Positions 9,833 to 19,478 are shown, counted from the first letter of the stretch. The stretch: DNA of 64,000 nt from Pisaster brevispinus (GCA_023634235.1 JAMKCF010000028.1:2846001-2910000), one strand, 5' to 3'. Translations and numbers: made by a program. Notes: a model not told the origin generated them from the letters alone.

Positions 9833-10899
9833 TTATTTCTCCATTTTATTGTGTGTGGTGGTCTGAGTGAGGTTCTTATTTAATTTTATGTTTTATTGAA
9901 ACATTTATGTCCCTGTTAATTATTCCATTTCCCTTTTAAACTACAGTGAGGTGTTTCTTTTGTTTATGTGGTTCTGTTTTTGTTTTAAAGGCGAGTGTGC
10001 AATCTGTTTTTCTTATCTATTTTTTTCTATTTAGGTGTCCTTAATTTAAAAAAAGTATGTCTTATCGATTTTTTACTATTGTAATGACTCTGTAGTTTGA
10101 CCTTAAAGTCACGAAGTTTGTCAATTTTAATAAATTTTAAAATCTTAATCATATATAAATGTCATTTTCATAAATCCTTTCTAGGTCACACTTGTTTGTT
10201 TTTATGGACCACTCGGGTCGCATGGTCGTAAAGAAGGGAACCCAATTGTGCGTCCTCAATGTTCAATTGTCTCCTCCAACTTGGTTGTTAGAATATTTGT
10301 AGTGAAAAGTTAAGTTTGAAGTCTCGACCTTTAGGCTCATTCTCTTTTTCGTTTTAGCTTTAAGCAAGAGAGATCAAGAGCACATTTATTTTCTCACGTT
10401 ATTTTTCTTTATTTTGTACGAAGCATGACTCTGGCCATGCTCCAAATGCATTTCAGTAGGGAGGGATAGGGTCAAAGAGCTATTTGTGAGTATCTGTATC
10501 AAAACATAATTTTATTCCAGAAATAATTTTTAAATAGAAGGCCGGCCTCCTTCCCTTGTCTCTACATTAACTGTTAATTAAGTGAGGAGGGTCCTCATAA
10601 ATTCCTTCATCTCTGCCAATTGCTTTGTTTTGCTTTATTAATTGACTTTATATTTATAATATTGTATTTTGTTATGTTCCCTTTGGGGGAGAATTACAAG
10701 ATGAGCGAGTACCTGCATTTCTGTTTCCATTTTGGAGTAATTTGTTTGTTTCTGAGTTTAGCGGGTAGTCCGCTCCCCTTCTGGCAGATAGGGATGAGCT
10801 CTTACAATACGTTGAGCCACTTATTGTAGCTCTTACATCCTTTTAAAGATTCTTTTGCAAAAAAGTATAGTCCCTGCATAAATAGACAAATAATAAAAA
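9833..10899. other. AT-rich sequence: LINE 3' flank and end of segmental copy A
   Basis: About 9833-10,140 is the T/A-rich 3' region of the LINE remnant. Near 10,530-10,570 the string TTAAATAGAAGGCCGGCCTC, CTTCCCTTGTCTCTA matches about 23,693-23,729, marking the far end of the A/B duplication. No gene is seen. Confidence 0.5.
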
Positions 10900-11790
10900 T
10901 GGCATCTGAAAAACTGTGGTTAATTAACCACTAACTAGTGAGCCAAATTAGCCAGCTTCTATTCATAATGAAGGGTACAAATTCTTTTCAGGAAGGTAGT
11001 TGACTCGAAAGCACAGGCATTATAAATGGAAATGGTGTATGTATATAGTTGTGGCTATTTTTGAGCTGCCTTATTTGGTTCACTAATTAGTGGTTAAATA
11101 CAGTTTTACAGAAGCTATTTTCCATCTATAGCAGGTACAATGCACATGCGGTTGAGTAAAACTACCTTTTAAAAAAAATTGTATCCTTCATTATCAGTAA
11201 AAAAAAAAATAGCCCAGGATCTTGAAGACTGTTATAACCTGGACACACCACTTTTTTGAAGTAGCTTAATTGGTCCAGTAATTAGTGGTTAATTAAGTAC
11301 AGTTATACAGACGCCATTCTCCATCTATAACACGCAAAATGGCCCATGCACTTTAATTAGTCAACTGCCTCTTTGAACTGCTGGTTCAATCTGAGTTCGA
11401 TCGGAGACTAACAATATTCAAACTGCTCAAAATGCTCTGACATGAATTCTGTACTAAGACAAGTGGGTGTTCTGAAGCAGCCAGTTCAATCTCATTAAAC
11501 GAGTGTTGGGCACCACATTTTGGAGTTAATTAACCACATCTACGCACATGTCATTTGCGTCTCACGTACATTTGCCTTATGCGGTTGAGTAATAACTACC
11601 TCTAAGAATGTACTCTTCGTTATTAGTAAAAGTGTAAGTTTAATCCCAGAATCTTGAAAACTGTCAAACTGAACATACCAATTTTTTGAGCTGGCAAATT
11701 TGGTCCATTGATTAGTGGTTAGTATCACAGTTACATACGCCATTTTCCATCCATAACACGCACAATTACATAACGCGGTTGAGTAAACTA
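10900..11790. repeat. Dispersed repeat family, three imperfect copies, one inverted
   Basis: Strings around GTGGTTAATTAACCACTAA, GCGGTTGAGTAA, CATTTTCCATC(T/C)ATAACACGCA and ATCTTGAAGACTGT recur at about 10,910-11,110, 11,110-11,345 and 11,570-11,785. An inverted copy lies at 25,225-25,400. The TTAATTAACCAC palindrome and the paired orientations suggest a MITE-like or SINE-like family. No coding content. Confidence 0.65.
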
Positions 11791-12321
11791 CTTTTCGATA
11801 TTTTATACTTTATTGAAAACAAACACAGATGGATGCGTTCATACAAACATGTTTAAAAGGTACGACAAGTGGTTAAGAAAAATATTAATTGTTGGGAAAA
11901 AATATTGATGTTAGTATAAAATTTATTATTATTATTCCAACGAAAAACTACAAAAAGGAAAACAACTTTTTGATAAGTTCAGAAGTCCCCACCATGGCAA
12001 GAGTGAGAAAGAAACCCGCTCTGTGACTATCAATGCAAGAGTAGTTCAATTTCAACACTTCCAATTTAATTTGTTAATTTAATTAACGTAAAGGTTGCCG
12101 ATTACAAATTTAAGATTGACAACATATTTTCATCTGCAAAAAAACTATTATTAGTTCTTGAATGACGAAAGTGGTTAAATTTACCTTTGTGTAAACGATA
12201 TGCAGTTTTCAGATTACGACAACATGCAAATTATTTGACTTTTACTTATTTAATCTTAGTTACTGAACTCAGAAAAGTTGAAAGATCAAGGATGACTAGT
12301 TTCTCAAATGTTTGAAGTACC

Positions 12322-12332
12322 CCCCCCCCCCC
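12322..12332 (+). repeat. Homopolymer C run
   Basis: An uninterrupted run of about a dozen C starting just after GAAGTA. Its length is likely unreliable in any assembly. Confidence 0.9.
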
Positions 12333-12349
12333 TTCATTTGCACTTACTT

Positions 12350-12495
12350 TGATGACGTTGCTGACGTCGGTTTCAAGTGACGTAATTTTTACTTGTCATG
12401 TAGCTTATTTTATTGTACAGCGCCCTCACAGCGTTTGGAATTTTCGCGGGGTTTCTCCAGCATTATTTTGCTTTACGAAGACAAGATGACGTCAC
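12350..12495 (+). promoter_or_regulatory. Cluster of CRE-like TGACG motifs upstream of a candidate first exon
   Basis: Within about 140 bases there are TGACGTTG, TGACGTCG, GTGACGTAA and finally ATGACGTCACC, which contains the perfect cAMP-response/ATF palindrome TGACGTCA. The last one overlaps the candidate ATG at 12,486. The surroundings are richer in CpG than the flanks. The motif is established as a CREB/ATF site; that this is a promoter is inference from the clustering and from the open exon that follows. Confidence 0.45.
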
Positions 12496-12595
12496 CTCGG
12501 GTTTCTGGCTACGTTTTTGCTGTTGTTCTTTTTCATTTTGAATGCAGCCTTCGAATGATTGAAGATGTAGGCACTGCATGTGTGCGAATGTTCAG
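12486..12595 (+). CDS. Candidate first exon, hydrophobic N-terminus
   Basis: ATG at 12,486 opens a frame MTSPRVSGYVFAVVLFHFEC followed by SLRMIEDVGTACVRMF and ends at CAG|GTAAAT, leaving two bases of a codon (phase 2). Residues about 8-18 are hydrophobic and could be a signal anchor. The phase fits exactly the 69-nt cassette exons at 13-16 kb, which also begin and end in phase 2, so splicing to any of them would keep the frame (Ser-Arg-His-Ser-Tyr-Phe...). I do not recognise the protein. The case rests on the CRE cluster, a plausible donor and phase agreement; there is no homology support. Confidence 0.4.
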
Positions 12596-13128
12596 GTAAA
12601 TATCACTTTATTCTACTCTTATTCTACGGTTTATCATGTTCGTTTGTGGAGTTAGGTTTGTTTCTCTACGATCATTACAACTTTTGGGAGAAAACAAAGA
12701 CTAAACAATGACGGCAGCAACGTTTGTCAGTGAAGACAGTGGCGAGAATGCTAATATTAGTCAAGTCGGGAGCACTCATTCTGGTTTAGTCTGGTTTGGA
12801 AATTATGTCTGCAGCACAGAATAATATAACTTTATTCATCTCTATCATCATCTATGAATTCCAGTTCTCAGAGACATTTTGTGAACTAAATCAACACTCC
12901 CAACAGTTCAGTTTTCGGTAGGTTTCTTCTTATCTCTGACTCTGCTCTGGTCAGTCCCTCCTGCTACCAATTGTCCACTTGCCGCTTGTGTGCATATACC
13001 ATTCTACATTGACTTGCCACAGTCCTAAAGAAAAGTTATACTTACAAAATCTGTGTCTGCAGTTTCTTCCCAGAACTTAATTATTTCCAAACTTTTTATG
13101 TGTGGTTTTTTTAATTGTCTTTGTCCAG
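12596..13128 (+). other. Presumed intron before cassette exon 1
   Basis: AT-rich. From about 12,946 (CTGGTCAGTCCCTCCTGCTA) it matches 15,169 onward, marking the left end of the 13-16 kb duplication. It ends in a pyrimidine tract and TTTGTCCAG at 13,128. Confidence 0.45.
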
Positions 13129-13197
13129 TAGGCACAGCTATTTCTTCATGAGTTTGTGCTGTCTGTGTCAGCTCTTCATCCCATGGCTCATGAAAAG
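13129..13197 (+). CDS. Cassette exon copy 1 (69 nt, phase-symmetric)
   Basis: TTGTCCAG|T...AAAAG|GTACGA. Read in phase 2 it gives RHSYFFMSLCCLCQLFIPWL then MK, a short hydrophobic, Cys-rich stretch flanked by basic residues, compatible with half a membrane helix or a lumenal turn. It is the most diverged of the five copies: it carries Gln and Trp where others have Arg and Arg. Protein family not recognised. Confidence 0.45.
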
Positions 13198-13339
13198 GTA
13201 CGATTGAGTATTATTTAAAGGTATAATACAGGATTGGTAGATCTGGTAGAAGAGAGAGTTTCTGACCTAAATCAACAGTTCAGTTTTCAGGAGGTTTATC
13301 CTTCCCCATATCTTTTTCTGACGGTATTCATCTTGAAAA

Positions 13340-13520
13340 GCCCTATGGAATTCGCCCCTTGTTCCAGGGCTTGAATTTGTTGGGGAAATCCACAAGAATG
13401 CAGGGCTTGCATGTTGCTTAAAATATGCACTAGACAAGAATTTCTGGTACAAGACCAGAATCAAAGAGAAAAATCCATTATCTTCACAGTTTAACATGTA
13501 AACTGTTGTTATCTGAACAA
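13340..13520. mobile_element. Fragment of the GGGCTTGAATTTG...CCACAAGA repeat family
   Basis: GGAATTCGCCCCTTGTTCCAGGG, GGGCTTGAATTTGTTGGGGAAA, TCCACAAGAATGCAGGGCTT and a TACAAGACCAGAAT tail match one arm of the inverted element at 27,498-27,835. The same fragment sits between cassette copies 2 and 3 (13,830-14,010) and between 4 and 5 (15,565-15,740), so it was duplicated together with the exons. Confidence 0.7.
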
Positions 13521-13620
13521 GCACTGACACAAGAGTGATTTCATTTGTCTGCAGTTTCTTCCCAGACTTTGATTATTTCGAAACTTTTTATATGTGTTCT
13601 TTTGAATTGTCTTTGTCCAG

Positions 13621-13689
13621 TAGGCACAGCTATTTCTTCATGAGTTTGTGCTGTCTGTGTCGGCTCTTCATCCCACGGCTCATGAAAAG
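13621..13689 (+). CDS. Cassette exon copy 2
   Basis: 492 bases after copy 1, with the same acceptor and a GTACGA donor. Encodes RHSYFFMSLCCLCRLFIPRL, MK. Frame open and both splice sites intact. Confidence 0.45.
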
Positions 13690-14116
13690 GTACGATTGAG
13701 TATTATTAAAGGTATAATACAGGATTGGGAATGGTAGATCTGGTAGAAGAGAGAGTTTCTGACCTAAATCAACAGTTCAGTTTTCAGGAGGTTTCTTCTT
13801 CCCCATATCTTTTTCTGACTGTATTGATCTTGAAAAGCCCTATGGAATTCGCCCCATGTTCCAGGGCTTGAATTTGTTGGGGAAATCCACAAGAATGCAG
13901 GGCTTGCATGTTGCTTAAAATATGCACTAGACAAGAATTTCTGGTACAAGACCAGAAATAAAGAGAGAAATCCATTATCTACACAGTTTAGCATTTAAAC
14001 TGTTTTTATCTGAACAAGCACTGACACAAGAGTGATTTCATTTGTCTGCAGTTTCTTCCCAGAACTTAATTATTCCAAACTTTTTATATGTGTTCTTTTG
14101 AATTGTCTTTGTCCAG

Positions 14117-14185
14117 TAGGCACAGCTATTTCTTCATTAGTTTGTGCTGTCTGTGTCGCCTCTTCATCCCACGGCTCATGAAAAG
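14117..14185 (+). CDS. Cassette exon copy 3
   Basis: 496 bases after copy 2. Encodes RHSYFFISLCCLCRLFIPRL, MK (Met to Ile), donor GTACAA. It is followed by a tail with ACTGGTCTGGTCATTAGTTT and ACTGGCCAGACTCTAAAATT, the other arm of the 27.5-kb-type repeat, and by a repeat block at 14,430-14,650. Confidence 0.45.
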
Positions 14186-14429
14186 GTACAAATTTTATAA
14201 GACCTTTGGACTGGTCTGGTCATTAGTTTACTGGCCAGACTCTAAAATTATTGGCCTCGAGTCTGCGTTTCAACTCATAATGATGGCCTTTGCTCCTGCA
14301 GGGTTTTGACGTTGCTTACCACTCGTCAGAGTTTAGTGTGTGAGAGCTGAATTTAATTTCCGAATAGACACTTTCATCTGTGTCTAGCTGTTTGTTGGAG
14401 GTGAATTTGCCTCGCAATCCAGCTAATAT

Positions 14430-14660
14430 ACATTGTCAAAGAACTGTTTTGTTGCCATCTTTAGAGCAGCCAACTCTCCCTGTTTCTGCAGATAGTTCCC
14501 TGAAAATAAATTCATCTTTCCATGTTCAGATAAACAAATTTGAAAATCTCCCAAATTATTGTAGGTTTTCCGCCATGTTCTTAATATCGCCCAGATTATT
14601 GTAGAAAATTTCCTTGACTGCAAGATGAAAATGTTGGCAGCTTGACCTAGAGTGGATGTT
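14430..14660. repeat. Dispersed repeat with CCCTGAAAATAAA...ATCTTTCCATGTTC
   Basis: The block containing GCAGCCAACTCTCCCTGTTT, TAGTTCCCTGAAAATAAAT and a TTATTGTAGAAAATTTCCTTG tail recurs at 16,170-16,385 (part of the local duplication) and, diverged, at about 59,930-60,130. No coding sequence in any copy. Confidence 0.65.
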
Positions 14661-15354
14661 CGCGTATAAGATCTTCTCTTGAAATCGTACACTTCCGAAC
14701 TTAATTCTTGAAGCTTGTTAAACCCTATCAATATTTGAAGTTTTTTGATAATTTCCTAAATGAATCAAGTCTTATATTAGTGGGATCTTGTTTGAATTCT
14801 TGATTGCACCTGAGAAAGTTCAGGCTTTTTGAGTTTTTTGACATTCACTTATAGTTTGAAGACTTTCTGATCATAACATATGCAGGCGACGCAGGCTAAT
14901 GGAACCACATTTAAAGTGTCCTTTTGTGTTGTTATGATAACAAACCCAGTCTGTTCTGTGAGGTCTGCATCACTGAACTGCTAGGCCACAACACTCCACT
15001 AATTATTGTAAAACAGAACAAGGGATGAATGCATAGTCAGATTATGGGTCAGGCTCATTCCAGATTGGATTTCGAGCAGCGAAGGCAAACTTATAATTTC
15101 AAAATCCGTTGGAGTTAAGTGACCAAGTGTAATAAAAACTTGATTTGGTCAGACGTCGTCACTGATCTCTGGTCAGTCCCTCCTGCTACCAATTGTCCAC
15201 TTGCCACTTGTGTGTGCATATACCATTCTATCTTGACTTGCCACAGTCCTAAACAAAAAAGTTATTCTTACAAAATCTGTATCTGCAGTTTCTTCCCAGA
15301 ACTTAATTATTTCCAAACTTTTCATATGTGTTCTTTTGAATTGTCTTTGTCCAG
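14661..15354. other. Spacer between the two cassette blocks
   Basis: AT-rich with no recognised gene. From about 15,169 it is the second copy of the 12,946 block (CTGGTCAGTCCCTCCTGCTA), leading into cassette copy 4. Confidence 0.45.
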
Positions 15355-15423
15355 TAGGCACAGCTATTTCTTCATGGGTTTGTGCTGTCTGTGTCGGCTC
15401 TTCATCCCACGGCTCATGAAAAG
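15355..15423 (+). CDS. Cassette exon copy 4
   Basis: First exon of the second block, 2,226 bases after copy 1. Encodes RHSYFFMGLCCLCRLFIPRL, MK (Ser to Gly). Acceptor TTTGTCCAG and donor GTACGA intact. Confidence 0.45.
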
Positions 15424-15844
15424 GTACGATTGAGTATTATTAAAGGTATAATACAGGATTGGTAGATCTGGTAGAAGAGAGAGTTTCTGACCTAAATCAA
15501 CAGTTCAGTTTTCAGGAGGTTTCTTCTTCCCCATATTTTTTTCTGACGGTAGTCAGCTTGAAAAACCCTATGGAATTCGCCCCTTGTTCCACGGCTTGAA
15601 TTTATTGGGGAAATCCACAAGAATGCAGGGCTTGCATGTTGCTTAAAATATGCACTGGACAAGAATTTCTGTTACAAGACCAGAAATAAAGAGAGAAATC
15701 CATTATCTACTCAGTTTAACATGTAAACTTGTTTTATCTGAACAAGCACTGACACAAGAGTGATTTCATTTTTCTGCAGTTTCTTCCCAGAACTTAATTA
15801 TTTCAAACTTTTTATATGTGTTCTTTTGAATTGTCTTTGTCCAG

Positions 15845-15913
15845 TAGGCACAGCTATTTCTTCATGAGTTTGTGCTGTCTGTGTCGCCTCTTCATCCCAC
15901 GGCTCATGAAAAG
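15845..15913 (+). CDS. Cassette exon copy 5
   Basis: 490 bases after copy 4 and 1,728 after copy 3, whose downstream tail it shares. Encodes RHSYFFMSLCCLCRLFIPRL, MK; donor GTACAA as in copy 3. Intact splice sites and open frame. Confidence 0.45.
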
Positions 15914-16489
15914 GTACAAATTTTATAAGACCTTTGGACTGGTCTGGTCATTAGTTTACTGGCCAGACTCTAAAATTACTAGCCTCGAGTCTGCGTTTCA
16001 ACTCGAAATGATGGCCTTTGCTCCTGCAGGGTTCTGATGTTGCTTGCCACTTGTCAGAATATAGTGTGTGAGAGCTGAATTTAATTTCCAAATAGACACT
16101 TTCATCTATGTCTAGCTGTTTGTTGGAGGTGAATTTGCCTCGCAATTCAGCTCGTACACATTGTCAAAGAACTGTTTTTTTGCCATCATTAGAGCAGCCA
16201 ACTCTCCCTGTTTCTGCGGATAGTTCCCTAAAAATAAATCCATCTTTCCATGTTCAGAAAAACAAATTTGAAAATCTCCCCAATTATTTTAGGTTTCCCC
16301 CCTGTTCTTCATATCGCCCAGATTATTGTAGAAAATTTCCTTGACTGCAAGATAAAAATGTTGGCAGCTTGACCTTTTAGAGTGGTTGTTCGTGTAAAAG
16401 ATCTTCTCTTAAAATTGTACACTTCCTAACTAAATTATATTTTCAGCATGTAAATACCTTGTCCTTTTTTGTTGTTGTACCCACCATTT

Positions 16490-18955
16490 TCAGATTGGAG
16501 TGTGGAGTTCGGAGGTTGGAGTTTGGGGTTTGCAGTTTGGAATTTGGAAATTGGAGATTTGAGGTTGGTGTTTGGAGATTGGGGCATCTGGTTGATAGCT
16601 TCCAGTTGTAGTCTCAGTTGTAGTCGCAGTTGTAGTCTCAGTTGTAGTCTCAGATGTAGTCTCAGATGTAGTCTCAGATGTAGTCTCAGATGTAGTCTCA
16701 GTTGTAGTCTCAGTTGTAGTCTCAGTTGTAGTCTCAGTTGTAGTCTCAGTTGTAGTCTCAGTTGTAGTCTCAGTTGTAGTCTCAGTTGTAGTCTCAGTTG
16801 TAGTCTCAGATGTAGTCTCAGATGTAGTCTCAGATGTAGTCTCAGATGTAGTCTCAGATGTAGTCTCAGATGTAGTCTCAGATGTAGTCTCAGATGTAGT
16901 CTCAGATGTAGTCTCAGATGTAGTCTCAGTTGTAGTCTCAGTTGTAGTCTCAGTTGTAGTCTCAGTTGTAGTCTCAGTTGTAGTCTCAGTTGTAGTCTCA
17001 GTTGTAGTCTCAGTTGTAGTCTCAGTTGTAGTCTCAGTTGTAGTCTCAGTTGTAGTCTCAGTTGTAGTCTCAGTTGTAGTCTCAGTTGTAGTCTCAGTTG
17101 TAGTCTCAGTTGTAGTCTCAGTTGTAGTCTCAGTTGTAGTCTCAGTTGTAGTCTCAGTTGTAGTCTCAGTTGTAGTCTCAGTTGTAGTCTCAGTTGTAGT
17201 CTCAGTTGTAGTCTCAGTTGTAGTCTCAGTTGTAGTCTCAGTTGTAGTCTCAGTTGAAGTCTCAGATGTAGTCTCAGATGTAGTCTCAGATGTAGTCTCA
17301 GATGTAGTCTCAGATGTAGTCTCAGTTGTAGTCTCAGTTGTAGTCTCAGTTGTAGTCTCAGTTGTAGTCTCAGTTGTAGTCTCAGTTGTAGTCTCAGTTG
17401 TAGTCTCAGTTGTAGTCTCAGTTGTAGTCTCAGTTGTAGTCTCAGTTGTAGTCTCAGTTGTAGTCTCAGTTGTAGTCTCAGTTGTAGTCTCAGTTGTAGT
17501 CTCAGTTGTAGTCTCAGTTGTAGTCTCAGTTGTAGTCTCAGTTGTAGTCTCAGATGTAGTCTCAGATGTAGTCTCAGATGTAGTCTCAGATGTAGTCTCA
17601 GATGTAGTCTCAGATGTAGTCTCAGTTGTAGTCTCAGTTGTAGTCTCAGTTGTAGTCTCAGTTGTAGTCTCAGTTGTAGTCTCAGTTGTAGTCTCAGTTG
17701 TAGTCTCAGTTGTAGTCTCAGTTGTAGTCTCAGTTGTAGTCTCAGTTGTAGTCTCAGTTGTAGTCTCAGTTGTAGTCTCAGTTGTAGTCTCAGTTGTAGT
17801 CTCAGTTGTAGTCTCAGTTGTAGTCTCAGTTGTAGTCTCAGTTGTAGTCTCAGTTGTAGTCTCAGTTGTAGTCTCAGTTGTAGTCTCAGTTGTAGTCTCA
17901 GTTGTAGTCTCAGTTGTAGCCTCAGTTGTAGCCTCAGTTGTAGCCTCAGTTGTAGCCTCAGTTGTAGCCTCAGTTGTAGCCTCAGTTGTAGCCTCAGTTG
18001 TAGCCTCAGTTGTAGCCTCAGATGTAGCCTCAGATGTAGCCTCAGATGTAGCCTCAGATGTAGCCTCAGATGTAGCCTCAGATGTAGCCTCAGATGTAGC
18101 CTCAGATGTAGCCTCAGATGTAGCCTCAGATGTAGCCTCAGTTGTAGCCTCAGTTGTAGCCTCAGTTGTAGCCTCAGTTGTAGCCTCAGTTGTAGCCTCA
18201 GTTGTAGCCTCAGTTGTAGCCTCAGTTGTAGCCTCAGTTGTAGCCTCAGTTGTAGCCTCAGTTGTAGCCTCAGTTGTAGTCTCAGTTGTAGTCTCAGTTG
18301 TAGTCTCAGTTGTAGTCTCAGTTGTAGTCTCAGTTGTAGTCTCAGTTGTAGTCTCAGTTGTAGTCTCAGTTGTAGTCTCAGTTGTAGTCTCAGTTGTAGT
18401 CTCAGTAGTAGTCTCAGTAGTAGTCTCAGTAGTAGTCTCAGTAGTAGTCTCAGTAGTAGTCTCAGTAGTAGTCTCAGTTGTAGTCTCAGTTGTAGTCTCA
18501 GTTGTAGTCTCAGTTGTAGTCTCAGTTGTAGTCTCAGTTGTAGTCTCAGTTGTAGTCTCAGTTGTAGTCTCAGTTGTAGTCTCAGTTGTAGTCTCAGATG
18601 TAGTCTCAGTTGTAGTCTCAGTTGTAGTCTCAGTTGTAGTCTCAGTTGTAGTCTCAGTTGTAGTCTCAGTTGTAGTCTCAGTTGTAGTCTCAGTTGTAGT
18701 CTCAGTTGTAGTCTCAGTTGTAGTCTCAGTTGTAGTCTCAGTTGTAGTCTCAGTTGTAGTCTCAGTTGTAGTCTCAGTTGTAGTCTCAGTTGTAGTCTCA
18801 GTTGTAGTCTCAGTTGTAGTCTCAGTTGTAGTCTCAGTTGTAGTCTCAGTTGTAGTCTCAGTTGTAGTCTCAGTTGTAGTCTCAGTTGTAGTCTCAGTTG
18901 TAGTCTCAGTTGTAGTCTCAGTTGTAGTCTCAGTTGTAGACTCAGTTTTTAGTTT
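16490..18955 (-). CDS. Stop-free Thr/Glu-rich (mucin-like) frame, 821 codons, no ATG
   Basis: On the minus strand one frame is open from an upstream TAG (18,956-18,958) to a TGA (16,490-16,492). It starts KLKTESTT, continues for about 195 units of Glu-Thr-Thr-Thr and leaves the repeat into GSYQPDAPISKHQPQ, IPNCKPQTPTSELHTPI. Every common unit variant is conservative here: ETTS, EATT, EATS and ETST, with one Ala for Glu. The plus-strand frames instead change Val to Asp or Glu. Dense Thr/Ser with acidic spacing and a Pro/Gln-rich end resembles heavily O-glycosylated mucin-type domains. There is no ATG, so it would have to be an internal or terminal exon; a weak AACTAG acceptor lies at its start. 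It may equally be non-coding satellite, because a 12-bp unit is divisible by three. Confidence 0.35.
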   Translation of the reverse strand, partial: KLKTESTTETTTETTTETTTETTTETTTETTTETTTETTTETTTETTTETTTETTTETTTETTTETTTETTTETTTETTTETTTETTTETTTETTTETTTETTTETTTETTTETTTETTSETTTETTTETTTETTTETTTETTTETTTETTTETTTETTTETTTETTTETTTETTTETTTETTTETTTETTTETTTETTTETTTETTTETTTETTTETTTETTTETTTEATTEATTEATTEATTEATTEATTEATTEATTEATTEATTEATTEATSEATSEATSEATSEATSEATSEATSEATSEATSEATSEATTEATTEATTEATTEATTEATTEATTEATTEATTETTTETTTETTTETTTETTTETTTETTTETTTETTTETTTETTTETTTETTTETTTETTTETTTETTTETTTETTTETTTETTTETTTETTTETTTETTSETTSETTSETTSETTSETTSETTTETTTETTTETTTETTTETTTETTTETTTETTTETTTETTTETTTETTTETTTETTTETTTETTTETTTETTTETTSETTSETTSETTSETTSETSTETTTETTTETTTETTTETTTETTTETTTETTTETTTETTTETTTETTTETTTETTTETTTETTTETTTETTTETTTETTTETTTETTTETTTETTTETTTETTTETTTETTSETTSETTSETTSETTSETTSETTSETTSETTSETTSETTTETTTETTTETTTETTTETTTETTTETTTETTTETTSETTSETTSETTSETTTETTTATTTETTTGSYQPDAPISKHQPQISNFQIPNCKPQTPTSELHTPI
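16604..18945. repeat. 12-bp minisatellite, about 195 units
   Basis: Units of AGTTGTAGTCTC run without a break or a single register slip over 2.34 kb. Variants occur in contiguous runs rather than scattered: AGATGTAGTCTC (from about 16,650, 16,808, 17,264 and 17,550), AGTTGTAGCCTC (about 17,918-18,270, including an AGATG sub-block) and AGTAGTAGTCTC (about 18,405-18,470). Runs like these arise by unequal exchange or replication slippage in whole units. Just upstream (16,495-16,600) is a degenerate TTGGAGTTTGG-type tract. Confidence 0.97.
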
Positions 18956-19103
18956 CTAGTTCAACCAAAAGCCTGCCTACACTTCCTCTCCTCCAAGCAG
19001 ACTGCGGCTGTCAGATCCTCTTTACTCCTCCACCAGATTTTGCGCTTCTTGACATTCCTGGGCCTGTGATACCCGATGCTGACTGAGAGCGACATTATTT
19101 GAG
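18955..19103 (+). pseudogene. CUB domain half, copy B, damaged
   Basis: Counterpart of 4,835-5,025. It reads SLPTLPLLQADCGCQILFTP, then DFALLDIPGPVIPDAD, a TGA where copy A has Cys, and ERHYLR in the next codons before GAG|GTACTT. The left part of the exon is replaced by the minisatellite, whose edge is at about 18,946. Loss of the second Cys and the stop make it non-functional. Confidence 0.6.
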
Positions 19104-19478
19104 GTACTTTTCATCAAGTTACTGTTAATGTCATTTGTTATATATTTGAGTGTACAGCCTTTTGATTTTTTTGCACAGAGCGGAGCATTCTCTGAGGCAT
19201 GGGTCAGTAGACTTACCAGGTCATTCAATGTCATAAAGATGTGTGCATGCTCAGTACTGTCAACAGTAGAAGATATCACAGTATGTTTGCTGCCACCTAG
19301 AGTTCCAATGATGTAAACTGGAAATAAATCTTCTCTTAGTAATTCTATTGGCTTTTGGAAGAGTACTTTCATTCCCTCTTGATGGTATTTGACATCCACA
19401 AAATGTCAACCAACATTTTCTAGAAAAGTGCTAATAACAAGTTAATGTCTGCTAACCTTTCTCGCTTGTGTAAATTTC

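Noticed and set aside
16469..17257. Plus-strand open frame of 262 codons reading Ser-Cys-Ser-Leu repeats
   Set aside because: It is one of several frames kept open by a 12-bp unit. It ends at a single variant base inside the array (GTTGAAG) and its start lies in a degenerate G/T tract. The minus-strand frame is longer and its variants are more conservative.
16604..18945. CRISPR array
   Set aside because: 12-bp units with no spacers, in a eukaryotic context.
19022..19399. Minus-strand open frame of 125 codons
   Set aside because: It lies opposite a CUB exon and its intron, and the corresponding frame in copy A is full of stops, so there is no sign of protein-level conservation.
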